A DNA stretch of 50,212 nt, from contig JAJDGX010000002.1 in the NCBI GenBank assembly GCA_030265885.1, positions 1 to 50,212 of the forward strand. Direction: 5' to 3'. The stretch comes from Ruminococcaceae bacterium OttesenSCG-928-L11. Its GTDB lineage: Bacteria; Bacillota; Clostridia; Oscillospirales; Ruminococcaceae. A program made the translations under genes and the position numbers. The notes below the pieces were generated by a model, which was not told the origin of the DNA, ran no database searches, and saw nothing but the letters and a program-made list of their open reading frames with translations. Positions 33,683-42,873 of the stretch are shown here, in pieces (position 1 is the stretch's first letter; the number at the start of each line of letters is the position of its first letter).

Positions 33683-33691
33683 GGTGATAAA

Positions 33692-33895
33692 ATGCATACC
33701 AATGAATTTGAGCAGGCATTCGGCGATTTTTTGGAAACGTTGGAGCATGAGCAGATACTGAACATTGTATTCACATCAACTCGACAGGCGTTTCTGGCCG
33801 GTTGGCTTGCGGCAAAGGGAGAGCCGCCCACTCCGCACCGACTGTTTGAGATTATCCCGGGGAAAGACGGCGAATCGTCAGTAGATGAACAGTAA
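33692..33895 (+). CDS. Small acidic hypothetical protein, 67 residues
   Basis: ATG after AGGTGGTG. It begins MHTNEFEQAFGDFLETLEHEQ and is mostly helical by composition, with no membrane segment. It is the first gene rightward from the operator region and so is probably repressed by the XRE protein. No family is recognised. It could be a small regulatory partner. Confidence 0.6.
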   Translation: MHTNEFEQAFGDFLETLEHEQILNIVFTSTRQAFLAGWLAAKGEPPTPHRLFEIIPGKDGESSVDEQ

Positions 33896-33934
33896 CATCG
33901 TTGGGTATGCCGGGTAGATATCCGGCAATTTTCA

Positions 33935-33943
33935 TGATATACT
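33935..33943 (+). promoter_or_regulatory. Extended -10 promoter for the CAP gene
   Basis: TGA precedes TATACT, 33 bases before the CAP-protein start at 33976. A small GCCGG/CCGGC hairpin followed by AATTTT (33908-33931) lies just upstream and may end the preceding transcript. The -35 position is weak. Confidence 0.4.
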
Positions 33944-33975
33944 GTGATTGGCAGAAATTGCTAAAGGAGGGCTTC

Positions 33976-34710
33976 ATGATGAATAACAGGATGAAAAAGA
34001 TATTGGCATGCTGCATGGCGCTGGCACTTTGCATCGGGATGACTGCTCCGGTCTACGCGGCGCAGAATCCATTCGCATATATGGAGGCACAGAGCCGTCA
34101 GGCTGTGGAGGCCGCAATCAAGGCCGGAACTGTTCCCGCAGGCACAACCATTTATGACTGCTCCTATGGCGCGGATAAAAACGGCAACACCATCGTGGTC
34201 CAGTATCGGGACAAGAACGGCAACTGGATTGATGTTGGGACACAGAAAACTGCGACGGATAAGCCTGCTGCTAGCAGCTCTGCCCCCTCAAGCAGCAAGC
34301 TGACGGAGAAGCAACTGGCTGAGTATACGCAGGAGGTGTTCCTGCTCGTCAATAAGGAGCGGGAAGCGGCTGGCCTTGAACCGCTGGAGCGCAACAGCAT
34401 ATTAGATAGTGCTGCAGCAACACGCGCATCGGAAGTGCTTGTTGTCGACAATGCGGGTGGCAAGGCACATACCAGACCAGACGGCACCAGCTTCAGAACG
34501 ATCTTGTCTGAAACAGAGATTGACGGCAATCAATGTGGCGAAAACATCGCTCGCTCGGAAGCTAACCCACAAGCCGTTATGAATGCATGGATGCAATCGG
34601 ATGGCCACCGCAAAAATATACTCTATGAGGATTATGGTAGTATCGGGATAGGAGTTTACCAACTACCAAGCGGTTCACTTGACTGGGTGCAAATATTTAT
34701 GCTGAAATAA
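33976..34710 (+). CDS. Secreted CAP/SCP-domain protein (YkwD type)
   Basis: 244 residues. The ATG at 33976 follows AAAGGAGG. A signal peptide (MKKILACCMALALCIGMTAPVYAA) precedes a linker with Ser/Thr-rich segments and a CAP domain (about 120-244). It has EVFLLVNKEREAAGLEPLE, AHTRPDG and GENIARSEANPQAVMNAWMQSDGHRKNIL. Bacterial CAP proteins are secreted or wall-associated; their activity is not established. It lies between the sortase and the giant adhesin, with its own terminator. Confidence 0.88.
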   Translation: MMNNRMKKILACCMALALCIGMTAPVYAAQNPFAYMEAQSRQAVEAAIKAGTVPAGTTIYDCSYGADKNGNTIVVQYRDKNGNWIDVGTQKTATDKPAASSSAPSSSKLTEKQLAEYTQEVFLLVNKEREAAGLEPLERNSILDSAAATRASEVLVVDNAGGKAHTRPDGTSFRTILSETEIDGNQCGENIARSEANPQAVMNAWMQSDGHRKNILYEDYGSIGIGVYQLPSGSLDWVQIFMLK

Positions 34711-34731
34711 AATAATATGTATCATAATCCA

Positions 34732-34776
34732 AAAGGGCGTTATTAGCTGCAATCAGCTAGTAACGCCCTTTTTTTA
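34732..34776 (+). terminator. Terminator after the CAP gene
   Basis: AAAGGGCGTTA.TAGCTG pairs with CAGCTA.TAACGCCCTTT and is followed by a run of Ts, 20 bases past the stop. Confidence 0.9.
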
Positions 34777-34805
34777 TTATAGCAAACAGGAAAGGAATTG
34801 ATGAT

Positions 34806-37800
34806 TTGAAAATCAACAACAGGCTTCTGTCATTCCTGCTGACAATTGTCATGGTAATTACCTTTGTTCTGCCGGTTTCTGCCATGGAAATCGAGCCGCC
34901 GGAGAATATCATTGACATGACCGGTGGCGCGGAAATGTCCTCGCATGACGAGGATATTCGTCCCGACTACACAGAAAACGAAGAATCCTCGGCAGAGAGT
35001 TCTTCACAGACAGATGTTACTGCCGATAACCGCGAGAAACAGGATGCCGCCAATTCTGAGGATCATGCCGATACACCACTCGGCACATCATCATCCGGTG
35101 CTACAGAAAACGGCGATTTCTATCTCAATTGCACCCCGGAGCAGGCTGCGGAGCTCATAGCATTCTATGAGTTTGTCCGTGCACAAATCGCAAATCAGCC
35201 TGCTTTCCAATTGTTCGCCGCGCCGGGTGACGGCGGCACCGTAAACTGGACATGGGGCGAAGCGGTTGGCATTGACGTTCCTAGCGGCGATCCCAACAAT
35301 CCCTATCACATCGGCAATATCCCCCGCATTACGCTTACCACTGCCAACCCGCCCGAGGGCCGTCCGTTCTGCGTGGAGTTTGGTGTCGATCCCGGTGGTT
35401 CCTACACTGCCAGTAAGGGCAGTGACAGCCAAATCCTTGCGTTGTTGGTTGCGCATCAAAAGGGTTCTGCCTCAGCGGTAGGTGTACAGTTGGCGCTTTG
35501 GTACAAGGTTAACGGTCTGCCTCTTTCTACACACCCGCAGGCAGCGGCGGCTTTATCCGCAGCCTCCAGTGTGGATACAACCGGATACACATATCTTCTC
35601 TGGAATAGTGGTAGTGGTCAGCCTTTCGTAACATTGGATCGAGCCGAGGATTCCGAAATACCTATTCCAACCGATCCGCCAGATGACAAAGACAAAGAAA
35701 ACCCCAACACTGAGACAATCACCGACACCTCCACCGAAACTGAGGTTCGCATCACTGAGGAATACACCTACAGTGACGCGATAGGGCAGATCACCATCTG
35801 CAAACGGGATGACAAAGGCGTTTCTTTGGATGGCGCCATCTTCAACATCAAGGTGGAGTTCGCCAATGGCGAGGTAGGCGGAGACTCCGCATTCGAGGTG
35901 TATAACGGCTCCCGCCTGTTCACCTACACCCATCCTGCTGATGATCACGAACCGGCGCGGATTACGGTGACGGAGGTGCGTGCCCCAGATGGCTACACTG
36001 GCACGAATCAGCCCCAGACAGCCATCGTTCATCCCACTTACACCCGTGTGACCAAGGTCACCACTGCCACAATCACCATCACAACGACAACCACCACAGT
36101 GGTGGATATTGATACCGGTGAAATACTGGCAGAGTCCGAAGCGAAAGCAGAAACTGAGACATCTCCGCCCATCGTGAAGGAGCACACCGACTTCATTGAG
36201 GGTGACCGGGAGATGACTCTGACCTATGTTAACACGCCGAAATCTAGCAGCTTAACCATCTATAAATATGAAAAGGGTTCCTACAGCACACCGCTGGCAG
36301 GGGCCCGTTTTCGTATTCGCTATGCGGATATCTCTGTTTCTGCTCAGGTGTGGGAGCGCACTACAGGCGCTGACGGCAAAATCATCATTGATCCGCTGCC
36401 CGCAGCCGGTACCCTGGTGATTGAGGAGCTGGAAGCCCCCGGCGGCTACGAGATCGGCGAACAGAACACCTTCACCATTACCGTGACCAAGGGCGAGCAC
36501 AAGCAATTGGACGTCTCCAATGAAAAACGTGCTTCCCTGGTGGTATATAAAAAGGATGCTGTCTCCGGACAGCTGCTCCAAGGTGCAGTGTTCAAGGCTA
36601 CCATGATTGGAACCGGCATCGTTAAGACAGCGGAATCCGGTTCCGATGGCCGTGCTGTGTTCACTGACCTGATCCCCGGCGAGTGGAGAATCGAGGAGCA
36701 GACGCCGCCGCCATATTTCCTGCCTACTACAAAGGTTGAAACAGTTCATATTCCTGACGGCAGCTACAAAACACTGGAGTTGACCTTTGAAAATCAGCCC
36801 TACAGCGGCCTCACCATCCGCAAGGTCAGCTATCAGGATGGCCGTGGCCTCAAGGGTGCAGTGTTCGGCCTGTATCGCGGCTCCGAGGCACATCCCACCG
36901 ATTTTCTCGGCGAATACCAGACCGATGATAACGGCCGCATTTTCATCGACAAACTGGAGAGCAATCAGTATTACACTGTAAAAGAGCTCCAGCCGCCTGT
37001 GAACCACCTGCTTGACGAGGACGATACCCGCACTATCCTCATCAAGCCGGATGCGGTTGACAACAACATCACCCTCATTTTCCGCAACAAGGAGAAGCCC
37101 AAAATCCTCATCGAAAAGGTGGATGATCTGGGCAATCCTGTTGCTAACTGCACCTTCAAGGTCAGCCGCAGGGATTCCGCTGAGTTTGTGGAGGTCACCA
37201 CCGGCAGCGACGGAACTGTGCTGGTGGAGGGACTCTACGAGGATTGGTATCAGATCACCGAGATTCGCGCCGCTGATGGCGTTATCATCTCCAGCGAGGT
37301 GAAAGATGTCCAGACCGAGGCAGGAAAGACCACCACTGTCCAGTTTGTCAACTTCCGTTCACCTACCCTCACCATCCAGAAGATTGATGCTGCCACCGGC
37401 CATGGTCTGGACGGCGCGGTAATCCGCATCTGGCGGGAGGGTGTGGACGAGCACCAGGATTACACCACCACAGGCGGCGGCTACATCCGGCTCAGGGATC
37501 AATCTCCCGGCACGATCATCTGCAAAGAGATCAAAAGCCCAGAGGGGTATCTTCTCAGCGATGAGGAGCATCGCCTCATTCTGGAACCGGGCGGCAATCA
37601 CACCCTGACTATCCAAAATCACAAGCAGCCTACCCTCACCATCCGCAAGATCGATGAGCAGACCGGCGCTGGTGTGGAGGGTGTTGTGCTGCGCATCACA
37701 AAAGATGGCGCCATGGAGTACCGGGATGTCACCACCGGAAAAGACGGTGTCATCGTATTAACCGACATGGAACCCGGCTGGGTGACCATTGTGGAGCAGA

Positions 37801-40610
37801 AGGCCAAAGACGGGTATATTTTGGATCAATCACCCCATCATATTCAGCTCAAGCCCGGCGAGAATCACGAGATTATCATCAAAAACAAGCACAAGCCTAG
37901 CTTGAAAATCATCAAGCTGGACAGCGTCACCAAGCAGCCGTTACAGTATGTGACATTCAGTATCGGCTATAAACACGGCAATCCTATCGGAGAATTTACC
38001 ACTGATGCAAACGGAGAAATCTATTTGGAGGACATTGATCCCGGCACTGTTGTGATCACCGAAACCAAAGGTCGGGCAGGCTACATCATTGACGGTGTCA
38101 GCAGAGAGGTCGTCATCGAATGGGGCAAGGTTGCCACTGTTGAGATTTTCAACACACCTAAGAATCCCCTGTTCATTAAAAAGGTGGATGCCAAGACCGG
38201 CGAACCCCTCGCAGGTGCGGTGTTCACCGTCACCAAGGTGAACGGCGAGTTTGTGGGAGAGTTCACAACCGGCCGTAACGGCTTCATCACTGTAACCGGC
38301 ATTGAGCCGGGATTTTATACGGTGCGGGAAACCAAAAGTCCGGACGGATTCATCCTCGATGACACGCCCAAAACTGTGGAGCTGAAGCTGAATCAGCCTG
38401 CCGAGGTGACCTTTGAGAACAAGCCCCTCAACGGTATCCAGATCAGCAAAATTGACGCCGACACCCGTGAGCCTTTGGAGGGTGTCAAGTTCGTTGTCCG
38501 CGAGAAAGGCGGCCGCCACATCGGTGAGTTTACCACCAATCGCAATGGATTGATCGACGTTCCTGACCTTGAGCCGGGGTGGTTTCAGGTGTATGAATCC
38601 GCGACCTTGCCCGGTTATCTGCTGGACAGCAATGTGGTGGATGTGGAGCTGCTGTGGAACGATCACAAGCTGTTGGAATTTACAAACCACAAGCTCTCAG
38701 GCCTGCAAATCCGCAAGACGGACGCTGTCACCGGTGATCCCATTCAGGGCGTCAAGTTCCGGCTGAACAAGATTTCCGGCGAGTTGGTGGGTGATTACAC
38801 CACAAACGCAGGTGGTTTTATCGCTGTATCGGATTTAGAACCTGGTTGGTACACAGCCTTTGAAACCGCCACAATCCCCGGTTATATTTTGGATGCCACA
38901 CCCCAGAACATTGAAATCAAGAAGAACGACCTCGCGGTGCTGGAGTTCACAAACCGACCCCTGACTGGACTCCAGATCCGCAAATCCGATGCTGTCACAG
39001 GGGAGCCGCTTGCTGGCGTGGAATTCTCCGTCACTGAGCTAAGCGGCGCTCGCATCGGCAGCTTTACCACCGACAGCTCCGGCATCATTTTTGTGCCCGA
39101 CCTCAAAGAGGGTTGGTATGTGGTGTCCGAGGTGAAAGGTTTACCTGGCTACAAGCCGGACACCGCGCCCCGGAACGTGGAGCTTCGAGCGGATCGTCTC
39201 AATGTACTGGAATACAAGAACCAGCCATACCCGGTGTTCCAGCTGCAAAAAGTAGACGCGGATACGCTCCAGCCATTGGAGGGCGTTCGATTTCGGCTAC
39301 TGGACAATTCTCAACGTGAAATCGGCATCTTCACTACAAATGCCCAGGGCAAGATTATCCTCACCGGCATGAACGAGGGCACCTATTATCTTCAGGAAAC
39401 AGAGGCAAAACAGGGCTATGTGCTGGACTCCACCGTCCGGGAAATCGCGCTGCAATGGGGCAAAACCACCAGCATTGGGATCAAGAACACTCCCATGGCC
39501 AGCCTTCGGATCAAGAAAGTGGACGCCGTATCCGGCAAGCCTGTTCCCGGTACCACCTTCCTGCTCTACGACATGAAGGGAAACATTTTGGGCGAGTATC
39601 TCACCGATGACAAAGGTATGATCGAACTGCCCAAAACATTGGCGGCGGGCAAGTACAAGCTCAAGGAATCCAAGGCGGCTCCCGGTTATGTGCTGGATGA
39701 TCAATCCCGCACTATTGAACTGAAATCTGGCGAGACCACCGAGATTGTCATTGAGAATCAGCCTGTTCGCGGGAAGATCACCATTGTCAAAAAGTCTGAT
39801 GCCGACAACCCCATCACCAAGCAGAAATCCGGCGCGGTACTTGAGGGCGCGATGTTCGAGGTGTATGACAAAGACCTCAATCTTGTCGATACCATCACCA
39901 CCGATTCCAAGGGCATCGCGACCACCATCGACCTGCCTCTTGGAACCTATGGGATTAAGGAAACGGAAGCGCCCGATTACTTCTTCACCGAGGGCAAGGT
40001 TTTCTACGCGGAGATCAAGCTCCACGGCGATGTGGTCAAATTCGAGGTGCTAAATACCCCTGCCGACATTTCAGTAACTGTAGAAAAGCGTGGCAATGTG
40101 GAGGTGATTGCCGGAAACGAAATGCGCTACGATTTCAGCAATATTGCCAATACAAGCAACATTACACTGGATCAGTTCTACTGGCATGACGCGCTGCCTA
40201 CGGATGCTGTGCGGCTGAAAACCATCCACACCGGCACATGGAGCGAGTCGCTGACCTACTCGGTGACCTATCGCACAAACCTCAAGTCTGCGTATCGCAC
40301 GCTGGCAGACAATCTGACCAGCAAGCAGAATCACACACTGGATTGCACACCCGCCAAGCTGAAACTGGCCGCAAACGAGTACATTACCGATATCCGATTT
40401 GAGTTTGGTACAGTGCAGCCCGGCTTCCATGAGATCGACGCGCCCAGCTTTGTGGTGAATACACTGGCGACATTGCCAGACGGTTACCGCATTGTCAACA
40501 AGACAGATGTGGGCGGCAAGACCGAGGATAAGTGGGTAACGGCGCAGGATACGTGGATCACAATTGCGTTGGGGAAACCCAAGGGAGATCTTCCTAAAAC
40601 GGGATACTAA
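34806..40610 (+). CDS. Giant Cna-B repeat adhesin with thioester domain and terminal LPKTG
   Basis: 1934 residues from TTG 34806 after AAAGGAA (the nearby ATG at 34801 runs into TGA). Signal peptide 1-26; acidic Ser/Thr-rich stretch to about 105; thioester-type domain at about 140-280 with Cys189 (RPFCVEFG) and Gln228 (AVGVQLALWYK). About 15 Cna-B/SpaA-like repeats of 80-95 residues follow; most open with (L/I)xIxKxDxxTG and end near GYxLD..ELE. These fit Lys-Asn isopeptide domains. A Thr-rich linker lies in the first repeats. The end reads GDLPKTGY and stop, with no hydrophobic segment or basic tail, which is unusual for a sortase substrate. Host binding by the thioester is inferred from the family. 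Confidence 0.9.
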   Translation: MKINNRLLSFLLTIVMVITFVLPVSAMEIEPPENIIDMTGGAEMSSHDEDIRPDYTENEESSAESSSQTDVTADNREKQDAANSEDHADTPLGTSSSGATENGDFYLNCTPEQAAELIAFYEFVRAQIANQPAFQLFAAPGDGGTVNWTWGEAVGIDVPSGDPNNPYHIGNIPRITLTTANPPEGRPFCVEFGVDPGGSYTASKGSDSQILALLVAHQKGSASAVGVQLALWYKVNGLPLSTHPQAAAALSAASSVDTTGYTYLLWNSGSGQPFVTLDRAEDSEIPIPTDPPDDKDKENPNTETITDTSTETEVRITEEYTYSDAIGQITICKRDDKGVSLDGAIFNIKVEFANGEVGGDSAFEVYNGSRLFTYTHPADDHEPARITVTEVRAPDGYTGTNQPQTAIVHPTYTRVTKVTTATITITTTTTTVVDIDTGEILAESEAKAETETSPPIVKEHTDFIEGDREMTLTYVNTPKSSSLTIYKYEKGSYSTPLAGARFRIRYADISVSAQVWERTTGADGKIIIDPLPAAGTLVIEELEAPGGYEIGEQNTFTITVTKGEHKQLDVSNEKRASLVVYKKDAVSGQLLQGAVFKATMIGTGIVKTAESGSDGRAVFTDLIPGEWRIEEQTPPPYFLPTTKVETVHIPDGSYKTLELTFENQPYSGLTIRKVSYQDGRGLKGAVFGLYRGSEAHPTDFLGEYQTDDNGRIFIDKLESNQYYTVKELQPPVNHLLDEDDTRTILIKPDAVDNNITLIFRNKEKPKILIEKVDDLGNPVANCTFKVSRRDSAEFVEVTTGSDGTVLVEGLYEDWYQITEIRAADGVIISSEVKDVQTEAGKTTTVQFVNFRSPTLTIQKIDAATGHGLDGAVIRIWREGVDEHQDYTTTGGGYIRLRDQSPGTIICKEIKSPEGYLLSDEEHRLILEPGGNHTLTIQNHKQPTLTIRKIDEQTGAGVEGVVLRITKDGAMEYRDVTTGKDGVIVLTDMEPGWVTIVEQKAKDGYILDQSPHHIQLKPGENHEIIIKNKHKPSLKIIKLDSVTKQPLQYVTFSIGYKHGNPIGEFTTDANGEIYLEDIDPGTVVITETKGRAGYIIDGVSREVVIEWGKVATVEIFNTPKNPLFIKKVDAKTGEPLAGAVFTVTKVNGEFVGEFTTGRNGFITVTGIEPGFYTVRETKSPDGFILDDTPKTVELKLNQPAEVTFENKPLNGIQISKIDADTREPLEGVKFVVREKGGRHIGEFTTNRNGLIDVPDLEPGWFQVYESATLPGYLLDSNVVDVELLWNDHKLLEFTNHKLSGLQIRKTDAVTGDPIQGVKFRLNKISGELVGDYTTNAGGFIAVSDLEPGWYTAFETATIPGYILDATPQNIEIKKNDLAVLEFTNRPLTGLQIRKSDAVTGEPLAGVEFSVTELSGARIGSFTTDSSGIIFVPDLKEGWYVVSEVKGLPGYKPDTAPRNVELRADRLNVLEYKNQPYPVFQLQKVDADTLQPLEGVRFRLLDNSQREIGIFTTNAQGKIILTGMNEGTYYLQETEAKQGYVLDSTVREIALQWGKTTSIGIKNTPMASLRIKKVDAVSGKPVPGTTFLLYDMKGNILGEYLTDDKGMIELPKTLAAGKYKLKESKAAPGYVLDDQSRTIELKSGETTEIVIENQPVRGKITIVKKSDADNPITKQKSGAVLEGAMFEVYDKDLNLVDTITTDSKGIATTIDLPLGTYGIKETEAPDYFFTEGKVFYAEIKLHGDVVKFEVLNTPADISVTVEKRGNVEVIAGNEMRYDFSNIANTSNITLDQFYWHDALPTDAVRLKTIHTGTWSESLTYSVTYRTNLKSAYRTLADNLTSKQNHTLDCTPAKLKLAANEYITDIRFEFGTVQPGFHEIDAPSFVVNTLATLPDGYRIVNKTDVGGKTEDKWVTAQDTWITIALGKPKGDLPKTGY

Positions 40611-40620
40611 TGGGATAAAT

Positions 40621-40664
40621 AGAATCTGGGGGTATCGCGAGATGTCCCCAGATTCTACTTTTAT
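40621..40664 (+). terminator. Terminator after the adhesin gene
   Basis: AGAATCTGGGG pairs perfectly with CCCCAGATTCT over 14 bases, then ACTTTTATTA. It confirms that the adhesin transcript ends right after the LPKTGY stop. Confidence 0.85.
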
Positions 40665-40685
40665 TACTTAATTATTGTCGTCAAA

Positions 40686-40925
40686 TCAGCCCTGTTTTTC
40701 ATCGTACCGTATGACTGGAACCTGTTTTGATCGGACGCTGTTCTTGCTCTTCTTTGTGATTTTTCGTTCTAACGCAAACACCATGCCTGGTGTCCGCTCA
40801 AAATATCCTGATCCCTTCTGCCAGCTTGTACCACATTTGCAGTGTTTCAATCCAATAAACTGCTGCTTCATTGCTCGGCCGCAATTGGGACAGCGCTGCT
40901 TGGGGTTCTTCTTCTTTTCAGCCAT
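40686..40925 (-). CDS. Small zinc-ribbon protein
   Basis: 79 residues on the strand opposite its neighbours. CPNCGRAMKQQFIGLKHCKCG gives a CxxC..CxC zinc-binding pattern, followed by a basic C-terminal half. CGGAGG precedes the ATG with good spacing, which supports the call. It lies between the adhesin and the VirB4 gene. Its role is unknown; nucleic-acid binding is a guess from composition. Confidence 0.6.
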   Translation of the reverse strand: MAEKKKNPKQRCPNCGRAMKQQFIGLKHCKCGTSWQKGSGYFERTPGMVFALERKITKKSKNSVRSKQVPVIRYDEKQG

Positions 40926-41107
40926 AGGAACACCTCCGTTCCTTTCGATACCTTATCAAGCCATATCCATAGAGAGCTATAAATATTCGCTTTGAGCGAC
41001 TTCATTATATACATCCAAAAGATAGGAGTTGATACCATATCATCAGAACAAAAAAAGCACCGTCGAAACAGGCGGTAGCCACCGATCACATCCACGACTT
41101 CGCCGAC

Positions 41108-42835
41108 ATGATCCTGCCCGGTACCGTCAAGTTCTTCACTGATTACTATATATGCGGCAACACTTACCGATGTTGTTGGGCAATCCGGGAGTACCCCACC
41201 AGCACCAGCCAGCAGGCGCTGCTGCAGCACCTTGGCGAAAAGGACGGCGTCACCCTCAAAATCTACACCCGCACCGTCACCTGTGCCGAGGAGCGCCGCC
41301 TGTACAGTCAGGCAGAGAAAAGCAACAAACTCAAGCGGAATCAGTCCAATGATATCCGGGAAAACGTGATTGCAGAGCAGAATTTGCAGGATGTCACCAA
41401 TGTGATTGCCACGACGCTCAAGAACCGCGAACCACTCGTTCACTGCGCTGTTTTCATCGAGCTGATGGCATTTTCACGGAAGGAACTGGAGGATTTGCAG
41501 GGTGTGGTGCAGGCTGAACTAAGTCGCTCCAAGATCAATATGGATCACTTGCTGCTCCGACAGCAGGAGGGCTTCCAATCGGTGATGCCCAGCGGCCACA
41601 ACGTGCTGGGTGCGCAGTATGAGCGGGTTTTGCCTGCCTCCAGTGTAGCCAACCTGTATCCCTTTTGCTACAGCGGCAAGACCGATCCGCGTGGCCATTA
41701 CCTCGGCAGAGACAAGTACGGCAGCAACATCATTGTGGACTTCGACCGCCGCGCTGATGATAAAACCAATGGCAATATATTGATTTTGGGAAACTCGGGG
41801 CAGGGCAAAAGCTACTTGCTCAAGGACATCCTGTATGTGTTCCGGGCATCGGGCAAGCAGGTGTTGGCTTTAGATGCCGAACACGAATACGAAGATTTGA
41901 CGCATAGCCTCGGCGGCACCTACATCGACCTCATGTCCGGCGACTGCAAAATCAACGTACTGGAGCCGAAAGTTTGGCAGGAAAACCAAAGCCCCGCCGC
42001 CATTCTGGGCGGGCACATCTCGTTCCTGCTCGACTTCTTCCGCAGCTACAAAAACTTCGGTGACCAGCAGTGTGATGCTATCAGTATTATGCTGCAAAAG
42101 GTGTTCGAGCGGTTCGGGCTCACCGACGGCAACCTGAAGCACACCTCCGCCGGCTATCCGATTCTGTCCGATTTATATGAGATGATGGAGCATGAATATC
42201 GGCACTACGATAACAAAAACAAGGAGCTCTACACCGCAGAAACCCTGCAAGACACGCTGCTTGGCCTCCACTCTATTTGTGTGGGCCCGGACAGCGTATT
42301 TTTTAACGGGCACACCAGCATCCCCGCCGATGCGGGCAGTATCACCTTTGGGCTCAAGGATTTGTTGGAGGCTGGGGAGCAGATCAAGAACCCCACTATG
42401 TTCAATTTGCTTGCGTATATGTCAAACGTGTTGCTCACCCAGGGGCATGCCGTGGCGGCTATTGATGAGTTTTACCTCTTTCTGGGCAACCTCCGGGCAG
42501 TGGAATATATCCGCAATTTCATGAAGCGGGTGCGAAAATTCGACTCCAATGTCATCCTCGCAAGCCAGAATATCGAGGATTATTTCCTCCCCAACATCGT
42601 GGAGTACACAAAGCCACTGTTCGCCATTCCAACGCACAAGTTTTTCTTTAACATGGGCGATGCGAAGCGGGATGAGCTCATCGAAAACCTCGGCTTGACC
42701 GAGAGCGAATACGGCCTGATCGCTCAGCCGGAGCGCGGCTCCTGCCTGTTCAAATGCGGCAGCGAGCGCTACAATCTCAAGGTCATCGCGCCGCCTCACC
42801 GGGAGAAGCTGTTCGGTGCGGCGGGCGGAAAATGA
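41108..42835 (+). CDS. VirB4/TraE-type conjugation ATPase, lesioned 5' end
   Basis: 575 residues from the first in-frame ATG. It powers the type IV secretion channel in conjugation. Walker A GNSGQGKSY (228-236) and Walker B VAAIDEFYLF are intact, as are ICGNTYRCCWAIREYP and LPASSVANLYPF. ATG 41108 has no ribosome site. Good homology-like sequence continues upstream (KQAVATDHIHDFAD), but no ATG, GTG or TTG opens it. AGGAG at 41024-41028 is followed by ATA (41037) TCA TCA GAA CAA AAA AAG, which joins the VirB4 frame only if one A is added to the 7-A run. The natural start thus appears lost through ATG-to-ATA change plus a one-base slip. Confidence 0.85.
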   Translation: MILPGTVKFFTDYYICGNTYRCCWAIREYPTSTSQQALLQHLGEKDGVTLKIYTRTVTCAEERRLYSQAEKSNKLKRNQSNDIRENVIAEQNLQDVTNVIATTLKNREPLVHCAVFIELMAFSRKELEDLQGVVQAELSRSKINMDHLLLRQQEGFQSVMPSGHNVLGAQYERVLPASSVANLYPFCYSGKTDPRGHYLGRDKYGSNIIVDFDRRADDKTNGNILILGNSGQGKSYLLKDILYVFRASGKQVLALDAEHEYEDLTHSLGGTYIDLMSGDCKINVLEPKVWQENQSPAAILGGHISFLLDFFRSYKNFGDQQCDAISIMLQKVFERFGLTDGNLKHTSAGYPILSDLYEMMEHEYRHYDNKNKELYTAETLQDTLLGLHSICVGPDSVFFNGHTSIPADAGSITFGLKDLLEAGEQIKNPTMFNLLAYMSNVLLTQGHAVAAIDEFYLFLGNLRAVEYIRNFMKRVRKFDSNVILASQNIEDYFLPNIVEYTKPLFAIPTHKFFFNMGDAKRDELIENLGLTESEYGLIAQPERGSCLFKCGSERYNLKVIAPPHREKLFGAAGGK

Positions 42836-42870
42836 GCCGACCGGATACTTCATCCAGTCGGCTCATTTTT
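42829..42870. terminator. Bidirectional terminator between VirB4 and MerR genes
   Basis: AAAATGAGCCGAC pairs with GTCGGCTCATTTT, giving U-runs on both strands; it overlaps the VirB4 stop and lies just past the MerR stop. Confidence 0.85.
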
Positions 42871-42873
42871 CCG

